The position numbers and the translations under genes are program-made. 9,617 bases of DNA from JAXDLK01 sp034666665. GTDB taxonomy: Bacteria > Desulfobacterota > Binatia > JACPRU01. The notes beneath the pieces are model-generated. The model was not told where the DNA came from and searched no databases. It was given only the letters and a program-made list of their open reading frames with translations. The stretch spans positions 1-9,617 of the forward strand of contig JAXDLK010000299.1 of the NCBI GenBank assembly GCA_034666665.1, in the 5' to 3' direction. Positions 4,979 through 9,617 of this stretch are shown piece by piece; position 1 is the first letter of the stretch; the number at the start of each line of letters is the position of its first letter.

Positions 4979-6265
4979 GTGGAGGCCGCGATCTTCGCCG
5001 ACCGCCGCAGGCGATTCCTCGATGCGCTCCCCGAAGGATCGCTCGCGGTATTCCCCGCCGCTCCGTCCGCGATCCGCTCGGGCGACACCGAGTACCCGTA
5101 CCGGCCCGACAACGACATCCTCTATCTGACCGGCTTTGCCGAGCCGGAGACCGTGTGTCTCCTCGACCGGGACACGGAGCCTCACTTCACCCTCTTCGTC
5201 CGCCCGCGCGATCCGGAGCGCGAGACCTGGACCGGCCGCCGCTTCGGAGTCGAGGGCGCGCGGGAGCGGTTCGGCGCCGAAGCAGCGTATGCGATCGACG
5301 GTTTCGACGACGTCTTCCGCAAGCTCCTCGATCAGCGCCGGCATCTCTTCTACGCCTTCGCGCGGAACGAGACGTTCAACCAGCGGATCCTCGACCACGT
5401 GCGCGCGTCGCAAGCGAGCCGCGCGCGTACCGGCTTTGCCGCGCTGACGATCGTCGCACCTGCCGACGTCCTTCACGAGATGCGTCTGAGGAAATCGGCG
5501 GAAGAGGTCGAGCACATGCGCCGCGCCGCCGGGATCACCGCCGTCGCCCATCGCGAGGCGCACGCCGCCACTCGTCCCGGCACCAACGAGCACGAGGTCG
5601 AGGCCGTGCTCGCGTTCGCATTCCGGCGCCTCGGCGGCACCGGCCCGGCCTACCCTCCGATCGTCGCCTCCGGCGACAACGCGACCATCCTCCACTACAC
5701 CGAGAATTCCCGCCGCATGGAGGACGGCGATCTGCTGCTGATCGATGCGGCGGCCGAGTACGAGGGCTACTGCGCCGATGTCACGAGGACCTTTCCGGTC
5801 GGCGACCGCTTCACGCCGGAGCAGCGCGCCGTGTACGACGTCGTCCTCGATGCGCAGAAGCAGGCGATCGAGCGGATCCGCCCGGGCGTCCGCTTCGATG
5901 ACGTTCACGACGCCGCGCTCCACGTGCTGGTGGACGGGCTCCGCGATCTGGGCGTCATCGATACGTCCCGCGAGGAGGCCATCGAGAAGCTCGCGTATCG
6001 GCCTTTCTACATGCACCGCACCAGCCACTGGCTCGGCATGGACGTCCACGACGTCGGCAAGTATCGCGAGGGAGAGCAGTCCCGAGCGCTCGAGCCGGGG
6101 ATGGTCCTGACCGTCGAGCCCGGCCTCTACTTCGGCGCCGGCGCTCCTGCGGAGCGCTACGCCGGCATCGGAGTGCGCATCGAGGACGACGTTCTCGTGA
6201 CGCAGTCCGGACACGACGTGCTCACCGCCGCCATCCCGAAGGATGCGGCGGCAATGGAACGCTAG
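4979..6265 (+). CDS. pepP: Xaa-Pro aminopeptidase (M24B metallopeptidase)
   Basis: A 428-aa cytoplasmic aminopeptidase P that removes an N-terminal residue preceding proline; E. coli PepP is 441 aa. The N-terminal creatinase-like domain carries SGDTEYPYRPDNDILYLTGF, typical of PepP. The C-terminal pita-bread domain has all five dimetal ligands: D256 (LIDAA), D267 (CADVTRTFP), H350 (HRTSHWLG), E380 (LTVEPG) and E402 (VRIEDD), plus the VHDVG histidine. The start is taken as GTG 4979, because VEAAIFADRRRRF aligns with the usual PepP start; the ATG at 4898 would overlap the start of the opposite-strand gene and add 27 residues unlike the family. The Shine-Dalgarno is weak. It is monocistronic in appearance: divergent neighbour upstream, then a 187-nt non-coding gap downstream. 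Confidence 0.92.
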   Translation: MEAAIFADRRRRFLDALPEGSLAVFPAAPSAIRSGDTEYPYRPDNDILYLTGFAEPETVCLLDRDTEPHFTLFVRPRDPERETWTGRRFGVEGARERFGAEAAYAIDGFDDVFRKLLDQRRHLFYAFARNETFNQRILDHVRASQASRARTGFAALTIVAPADVLHEMRLRKSAEEVEHMRRAAGITAVAHREAHAATRPGTNEHEVEAVLAFAFRRLGGTGPAYPPIVASGDNATILHYTENSRRMEDGDLLLIDAAAEYEGYCADVTRTFPVGDRFTPEQRAVYDVVLDAQKQAIERIRPGVRFDDVHDAALHVLVDGLRDLGVIDTSREEAIEKLAYRPFYMHRTSHWLGMDVHDVGKYREGEQSRALEPGMVLTVEPGLYFGAGAPAERYAGIGVRIEDDVLVTQSGHDVLTAAIPKDAAAMER

Positions 6266-6279
6266 CCCCCCGGGAGCTC

Positions 6280-6294
6280 GCCTGCTTCGCAGGC
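6280..6294 (+). terminator. Small GC hairpin after pepP
   Basis: GCCTGC (6280-6285) pairs perfectly with GCAGGC (6289-6294) around TTC, 15 nt after the pepP stop. There is no T-run, so it is at best a weak or factor-assisted terminator. The rest of 6295-6452 shows no gene; it includes TGTTT/AAACA, an imperfect palindrome near 6390, and presumably the promoter for the next small gene. Confidence 0.35.
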
Positions 6295-6452
6295 ACCTGT
6301 TGCCGTAATCTGCGGCACGACGACGTCTCCCGCGCCTGATCCTCCGCGCCCGTTGGAGCTTCGCGCACCGGCACGCGTGTTGCTGTGTTTTCTGAAACAG
6401 ATCCCTCGACGGACGAATCGAAGGAAATGGCGAAAGGAGCGTTCGAGGTGAA

Positions 6453-6656
6453 ATGAACCGTTCCGAGCTGAAAGGAAAGCGCTGCCGCGTGCTCAAGTTC
6501 CTGACCTCGGCCGCGGGCCGGGTCGACCGCTTCTCCGAGGGCCGCATTCGCTATTCCATGGAGAACCTGGGTCGGCTCCTCGTGCTCGTCGACTGGGATG
6601 TCGGCGGTTCCACCGACGTCTTCCCCGACGAGCTCGAGATTCTCGAGACCGCCTGA
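6453..6656 (+). CDS. Small SH3-like domain hypothetical protein
   Basis: A 67-aa protein with a Shine-Dalgarno GAGGTG (6445-6450) just before ATG 6453. It is basic at the N-terminus (MNRSELKGKRCRVLKFL), then has alternating hydrophobic strands, with the conserved-looking block YSMENLGRLLVLVDWDVGG (34-52) and VFPDELEIL (57-65). This resembles small SH3-like beta-barrel proteins in which an 'ENLGR...V.WD.G...VFP.EIE' pattern recurs; this is from memory. The function is unknown. No signal peptide or membrane segment is seen. It stands alone, after a 187-nt gap following pepP and convergent with the cytochrome gene. Confidence 0.72.
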   Translation: MNRSELKGKRCRVLKFLTSAAGRVDRFSEGRIRYSMENLGRLLVLVDWDVGGSTDVFPDELEILETA

Positions 6657-6675
6657 CCGGCTCGCTCGATGACCT

Positions 6676-6703
6676 GTCGCCGCGGATCCTCAGCCGCCGC
6701 GAC
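6676..6703. terminator. Hairpin in convergent gap between the SH3-like and cytochrome genes
   Basis: GTCGCCGCGG (6676-6685) and CCGCCGCGAC (6694-6703) pair at nine of ten positions around an eight-base loop. It sits in the 49-nt gap between two convergent stop codons, where a bidirectional terminator would be expected. No T-run is visible on either side, so the role is inferred from position. Confidence 0.4.
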
Positions 6704-6705
6704 GA

Positions 6706-6981
6706 TCAGCCGCCGTTCCGCTTCAAGTAGTCGAGAATCGTCTGTCGCTCCTCCTCGGTCAGGGCCGGCATGTGCGCCTTGCCGATTTGTCCGCGCATGC
6801 GCTCGACGACGATCTCCCACATCGCGGGCTTCAACACCGATGGCGCGTAGAGCCGGTGACACGCGGAGCATCGTGTCCGGTAGAGCTCGGCCGCGGGCGT
6901 TCCTTCTTCGGGGAGCTTCACTTGGCAGCCGGCGGCGAGCAGCGCCGACAGCGCCGGCACCATGAGAGCCGAGCCGCGCAC
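6706..6981 (-). CDS. Monoheme cytochrome c lipoprotein
   Basis: A 91-aa small exported heme protein. The lipobox LLAAGC (14-19 counting from GTG 6981) gives a typical 18-residue lipoprotein signal with a leading arginine, so C19 would be lipidated and the mature protein membrane-anchored. One c-type heme motif, CSACH (38-42), provides the attachment cysteines and proximal His42; Met71 in KAHMPALTEEER is the likely axial methionine. The C-terminus (LTEEERQTILDYLKRNGG) is a standard last helix of class I cytochromes. The role would be electron transfer at the periplasmic face; the partner is unknown. GTG 6981 is preferred because ATG 6963 leaves too short a signal and ATG 7059 adds an unlikely long leader; none has a clear Shine-Dalgarno. 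It diverges from the TPR gene at 7070. Confidence 0.8.
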   Translation of the reverse strand: MRGSALMVPALSALLAAGCQVKLPEEGTPAAELYRTRCSACHRLYAPSVLKPAMWEIVVERMRGQIGKAHMPALTEEERQTILDYLKRNGG

Positions 6982-7069
6982 GAACTGGCAAACACGTACC
7001 TGCAGGCGAGACGAAAGGGAAGATCGCACTTTGACCGAGCGGAGTGATTTCTCTACCATCGAATGATCG

Positions 7070-7744
7070 ATGCGCGTCTCGCGAACCCTCCGGCTCGCGG
7101 TCGTGGTGGTGTGGTTTTCCCTCGGCACCGCGCTCGCCTCCCACACACTGGCAGATCGGGTCAAAGACGGCCCGGGCGCCGATCAGGTACGCGAGTCCCT
7201 CCGTTGCCTCGACCACGGTGACAACACCGACGACGAGAGCGCGAAGATGACTTGGTATGCCCGGGGCAAGGCGCTCGCAGAGGAAGGCCTCGCGAAGAAC
7301 GAACGGAGCGCCGACGCGAACTTCGCGTACTTCGCGAATTGGGGCCGGATGATGCAGACCGAGGGCTGGTTCAAGAACGTTCCCAACCTCGGCGCGCTCC
7401 AGCGGTACCTCGATCGCGCTCTCGAGCTCGACCCGCGACATGCGGGCGCCCTGGCTGCGAAAGGCGGTCTCTATCGACAGCTTCCCCGTCTTCTCGGCGG
7501 CAGCAGCGAAAAGGCGGAGACGTACCTCACGCGGGCGATCGCCGCCGATCCGCTCGCCGTCGGAGCGCGCCTCGAGCTCGCGGAGTGCTATCTCGCGAGC
7601 GATCGCGAAGCGGAAGCACGCGATCTCAGCACCACCGCGCTCAGGCTCGCCCGCGAGCAAGGGAAGGTCCGGTTCGCGCGTCGGGCGGAAGAGCTTCTCG
7701 GTCGCATGGGTGATCCCATCGCCCAGCGCAGCAACCCCGACTGA
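7070..7744 (+). CDS. Exported TPR-repeat protein
   Basis: A 224-aa protein with an N-terminal signal peptide: basic start MRVSRTLR, a hydrophobic core LAVVVVWFSLG, and a probable cut after ALA (21-23), so it is periplasmic or surface-exposed. The mature part is helical, with at least two TPR-like units around 107-139 (ALQRYLDRALELDPRHAGALAA) and 146-180 (EKAETYLTRAIAADP, then ARLELAECYLASDRE). The LLGGSSEKAETYL segment recalls TatT-type TPR proteins, but that is weak. It probably serves as a scaffold or assembly factor; no catalytic motif is seen. ATG 7070 has no strong Shine-Dalgarno. It is divergent from the cytochrome lipoprotein, 88 nt from start to start, and 83 nt upstream of the FKBP gene. 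Confidence 0.78.
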   Translation: MRVSRTLRLAVVVVWFSLGTALASHTLADRVKDGPGADQVRESLRCLDHGDNTDDESAKMTWYARGKALAEEGLAKNERSADANFAYFANWGRMMQTEGWFKNVPNLGALQRYLDRALELDPRHAGALAAKGGLYRQLPRLLGGSSEKAETYLTRAIAADPLAVGARLELAECYLASDREAEARDLSTTALRLAREQGKVRFARRAEELLGRMGDPIAQRSNPD

Positions 7745-7788
7745 GCTTCGCCCACCGCGCCATCCAAACCATTGCGTCCGCGCCTGGC

Positions 7789-7808
7789 GATTGGCAGAGT
7801 CGCCAATC
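7789..7808 (+). promoter_or_regulatory. Inverted repeat in the leader of the FKBP gene
   Basis: GATTGGC (7789-7795) and GCCAATC (7802-7808) form a perfect 7-bp inverted repeat with a six-base spacer. It ends five bases before the GGAAGGAG Shine-Dalgarno (7814-7821). It may act as an operator, a leader hairpin affecting translation, or the end of the TPR transcript. Confidence 0.4.
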
Positions 7809-7827
7809 CGCTTGGAAGGAGACCTTC

Positions 7828-8565
7828 ATGTCGAAAGCCATTTCCCTCGCCGTCGCCTTGATCCTCGTCGCGACGATCGCCCGTGCCGAGGACAAGAAGC
7901 CCCCGGAGGATCGGCAAAAGACGCTCTACGCGATCGGCCTCGCGCTCTCGCGGAACCTGGAACCCTTCGACTTCTCGCCGCAAGAGTTCGCAGCGGTGCA
8001 GGAGGGGCTGCAGGACGGCTTCGAGAAGAAGCCGAAGTTCGCGCTCGAGGAGCAGCAGTCGCAGATCCAGGCCCTCGTCAAAGAGCGTCAGTCCGTCACC
8101 GCGGCCAAGGAGAAGAAGGAATCGGATGCGTTCCTTTCCAAGGCTGCGGCGGAGAAGGGTGTGACCCAGGCGGAGTCCGGGCTCATCTTCAAGGAGGTCA
8201 CGCCAGGAAGCGGGCAGACGCCGGCCGCGGACAGCAAGGTTCGCGTCCACTACGAGGGGACACTCCGCGACGGGACCGTGTTCGACAGCTCACGGAAGCG
8301 CGGACAGCCTGCCGAATTCGCCCTGAACCAGGTGATCCCCTGCTGGACCGAGGCGCTTCAGAAGATGAAGGTCGGCGGCAAGGCGCGGATCGTCTGCCCG
8401 GCGAAGCTCGCGTACGGCGACCGCGGCGCACCCCCGGTGATCAAGCCGGGATCGGCCCTGGTCTTCGACGTCGAGCTGCTCGAAGTGCTCGAGGCGGGCG
8501 CGAAGCCGAGCGGCGGATCGAAGAGCGGCGGCAGCTCGTCGCAAGGAAAGTCCTCGGCCGAGTAG
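7828..8565 (+). CDS. Exported FKBP-type peptidyl-prolyl cis-trans isomerase (FkpA/Mip-like)
   Basis: A 245-aa envelope protein-folding factor that catalyses prolyl isomerisation. The signal peptide MSKAISLAVALILVATIARA is cut before EDKK. An N-terminal helical dimerisation-type region follows (about 22-110, with LSRNLEPFDFSPQEF and LQDGFEKKPKF), then the FKBP domain (about 117-222) with Y142 in VHYEGTL, FD152-153, VIPCWTEAL (169-177), LAYG (194-197) and FDVELLEVL. This order is that of FkpA, Mip and related periplasmic isomerases. C172 and C190 are a possible disulfide pair; cysteines at these places are seen in several FkpA-type proteins. The last 20 residues are a Gly/Ser/Lys low-complexity tail. 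The Shine-Dalgarno GGAAGGAG, six bases before ATG 7828, is strong. It may be co-transcribed with the TPR gene upstream. Confidence 0.92.
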   Translation: MSKAISLAVALILVATIARAEDKKPPEDRQKTLYAIGLALSRNLEPFDFSPQEFAAVQEGLQDGFEKKPKFALEEQQSQIQALVKERQSVTAAKEKKESDAFLSKAAAEKGVTQAESGLIFKEVTPGSGQTPAADSKVRVHYEGTLRDGTVFDSSRKRGQPAEFALNQVIPCWTEALQKMKVGGKARIVCPAKLAYGDRGAPPVIKPGSALVFDVELLEVLEAGAKPSGGSKSGGSSSQGKSSAE

Positions 8566-8601
8566 CCGCTGAACCGAAGCGGCCTGCCCCCTCTCCCTAA
8601 A

Positions 8602-8626
8602 CCCTCTCCCCCGGTGGGGGAGAGGG
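8602..8626. repeat. Perfect 11-bp hairpin of the palindromic repeat family (copy F)
   Basis: CCCTCTCCCCC (8602-8612) and GGGGGAGAGGG (8616-8626) pair perfectly around GGT, 36 nt after the FKBP stop. It is the hairpin core of the repeat family without a tail. A half-copy, ccctctccct, precedes it at 8589. As the strongest stem in the convergent gap it may also end transcription, though no T-run follows. Confidence 0.75.
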
Positions 8627-8645
8627 AAGAGCGGATCTCCTCTTG

Positions 8646-8699
8646 CCTCTCTCCGCGGGAGCGGGGAGAGGTTGCGAGCGAAGCTCACAGGTGAGGGGT
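8646..8699. repeat. Palindromic intergenic repeat, subtype 2, copy D
   Basis: A hairpin core (cctctctccgcggg / gcggggagagg) is followed by the tail gcgagcgaagctc and ggtgaggggt. Its last 42 nt (8658-8699) match 9565-9606 at 39 positions. The tail differs from subtype 1, which carries ggccgaaggcc at the same place. Confidence 0.85.
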
Positions 8700-8725
8700 A
8701 CCCTCCCGACGGAGTCGGCGCCGGG

Positions 8726-8760
8726 CCCTCTGCCTTCCAGGGGCCGAAGGCCGCTTGAGA
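8726..8760. repeat. Palindromic intergenic repeat, subtype 1, degenerate copy G
   Basis: ccctctgccttccagggg is followed directly by ccgaaggccgcttgaga. Relative to copy B it lacks about ten bases of the right hairpin arm. It lies 18 nt before the stop codon of the - strand nucleotidyltransferase-fold gene, so both repeat subtypes occur in the same gap. Confidence 0.6.
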
Positions 8761-8777
8761 GGTCTTCTCGTGCACCG

Positions 8778-9398
8778 TCAACGCGGCGTCGTGACGGCAC
8801 GTAGCTCGAGAAACCGCTCTCGGACACTCGGGTCCAGCCGCTCGGCGAATGATTCATCGAGCCCTATCACACGGATCAGCTCCTGGACGTCGGCGAGGTC
8901 CCGAAGCCGATCAGGCGACGACATTCCCGACGCCAGCTTCACCTCGACGAGTCGCGGCAGGGTGAGCAGCCGAACCCCATCGATTTCCTCGGCGGACTCC
9001 GTGGGATCGGGAAACGCGACCGCCTTGGGCTTGCCATCGCCCGGAAACTCGCCGCTGACGACGAAATCGACTCGTACTCCCGTCTCGGTGTCGCGGAAGA
9101 TCCGATTCGCCCCCGGGTACGCAGCGGCGTAGCCGCGACCGACGAACCGTTGGACGAACTCCTCGAGCCCTCGAGCCGTGACGAGCACGTCGACATCCTC
9201 CGTCATGCGGACGTAGCCGTGCTCTCCCAGAGCCATCGCTCCGAGCACGGCGTAGGAAATTCCTTCGCCCGCGAGGAGACGACTCAGATTTCGCAGGGTC
9301 TTACGAACGTCGCCGCGGCCCATGAAGAACTCGGATGCCTCGGCAAGTGTGGAATCGAACGATACCCTCAGCCGAGCCTCGTAGGTCGAGTCCGACAC
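8778..9398 (-). CDS. Nucleotidyltransferase-fold protein
   Basis: About 206 aa from GTG 9398. The segment YAVLGAMALGEHGYVRMTEDVDVLV carries the nucleotidyltransferase motif hG-x-(n)-DxD, with D68 and D70, and a third acidic candidate D111 in VRVDFVV. The glycine pair usually followed by G or S is Gly53-Ala54 here. The C-terminal part (LVEVKLASGMSSPDRLRDLADVQELIRVIGL) is the helical tail common in minimal nucleotidyltransferase-like and AbiEii-like proteins. It may transfer a nucleotide to a protein or small molecule, or be an antitoxin- or toxin-type member; no partner gene lies in the window. The start is uncertain: GTG 9398 keeps the STLAEASEFFMGRGDV segment, which looks part of the family; ATG 9323 is shorter, and the frame stays open to 9554 through repeat-derived sequence. 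No clear Shine-Dalgarno is seen. Confidence 0.75.
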   Translation of the reverse strand: MSDSTYEARLRVSFDSTLAEASEFFMGRGDVRKTLRNLSRLLAGEGISYAVLGAMALGEHGYVRMTEDVDVLVTARGLEEFVQRFVGRGYAAAYPGANRIFRDTETGVRVDFVVSGEFPGDGKPKAVAFPDPTESAEEIDGVRLLTLPRLVEVKLASGMSSPDRLRDLADVQELIRVIGLDESFAERLDPSVRERFLELRAVTTPR

Positions 9399-9507
9399 GT
9401 GACGAGTATGGCGGGGGGCGATCAGCGGCGTCAATCGCACCCCGTAGGAGGGGTCGAGAGAAACAGGTCGGCGCGATGACGGTCCACGTCCCGCCCGTTC
9501 TTCAGCT

Positions 9508-9606
9508 CTCCCCCGCAGGAGCAGGAAGCGCGCTGCGAAATCCTCCGTCTTCACCTCCCCCGCAGGAGCGGGGAGAGGTCGCGAGCGAAGCTCGCGGGTG
9601 AGGGGT
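9508..9606. repeat. Palindromic intergenic repeat, subtype 2, copy E plus partial copy
   Basis: The 15-mer ctcccccgcaggagc occurs at 9508-9522 and again at 9555-9569. The second begins a full subtype 2 unit (9554-9606) with gcggggagagg, tail gcgagcgaagctc and ggtgaggggt, nearly the same as copy D and in the same orientation. Upstream of the nucleotidyltransferase-fold gene, 9399-9507 shows no other feature; it presumably contains that gene's promoter. Confidence 0.8.
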
Positions 9607-9617
9607 CCCTCTCGACC

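Noticed and set aside
6266..6452. Small gene or RNA in the gap after pepP
   Set aside because: No frame with a plausible start, ribosome site and composition was found; only a short hairpin and the leader of the next gene.
4907..6547. A 546-residue - strand open frame opposite pepP
   Set aside because: pepP carries every family motif on the other strand; the antisense translation shows none.
8340..8400. Cysteines in the FKBP domain as an unusual feature
   Set aside because: Cys at these two positions is familiar in FkpA-type periplasmic isomerases, so it is noted in the annotation but not presented as novel.
9399..9554. Longer N-terminus for the nucleotidyltransferase-fold protein
   Set aside because: The extra 52 residues are encoded partly by the dispersed repeat and look like non-coding translation.

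Overview
The window is high-GC bacterial chromosome (roughly two thirds G+C by eye) with dense short genes, GTG starts and strongly G/C-biased third codon positions. Ordinary housekeeping and catabolic genes dominate. No phage genes, transposase, CRISPR array, rRNA or tRNA was recognised. An exported FKBP isomerase, a heme lipoprotein and an acyl-CoA cluster suggest a Gram-negative, possibly aerobic soil or groundwater proteobacterium-like lineage (for example uncultured 'Deltaproteobacteria' or Rokubacteria/Binatia-type bacteria). That placement is an inference from gene style, not a demonstrated assignment.

Layout. Positions 1-354 are non-coding, with an inverted repeat (35-100) and a strong 35-nt hairpin (228-262). 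Positions 355-3080 hold three tightly packed + strand genes: a crotonase-family enoyl-CoA hydratase, an acyl-CoA dehydrogenase resembling cyclohexanecarboxyl-CoA dehydrogenases, and a FabL-like short-chain dehydrogenase that lacks the usual catalytic tyrosine. After an 84-nt gap with its own strong ribosome binding site comes dapA (3165-4076). The convergent gap 4077-4361 is filled by a palindromic repeat family arranged as an inverted pair. On the - strand, 4899-4362 encodes a small helical protein overlapped by a six-cysteine zinc-ribbon protein. Divergent from these is pepP (4979-6265), followed by a 67-aa SH3-like protein (6453-6656).

Next, a monoheme cytochrome c lipoprotein (6981-6706, -) diverges from an exported TPR protein (7070-7744, +), which is followed by an exported FKBP-type prolyl isomerase (7828-8565). 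A second convergent gap (8566-8777) again contains the palindromic repeats. A nucleotidyltransferase-fold protein lies on the - strand (9398-8778), and another repeat copy closes the window.

How the genes work together. The first three genes probably act on one acyl-CoA substrate (dehydrogenation, hydration, alcohol oxidation or enoyl reduction). Their family combination recalls alicyclic acid degradation (BadK/AliB/BadH type), although the dehydrogenase at the third position is atypical. DapA and PepP are stand-alone housekeeping enzymes. The cytochrome lipoprotein, TPR protein and FKBP are all predicted to be exported and form an envelope-related neighbourhood. I see no convincing undescribed multi-gene system. 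The points most worth a second look are the tyrosine-less SDR, the two-subtype repeat family at convergent gene ends, and the overlapping small-protein/zinc-ribbon pair.
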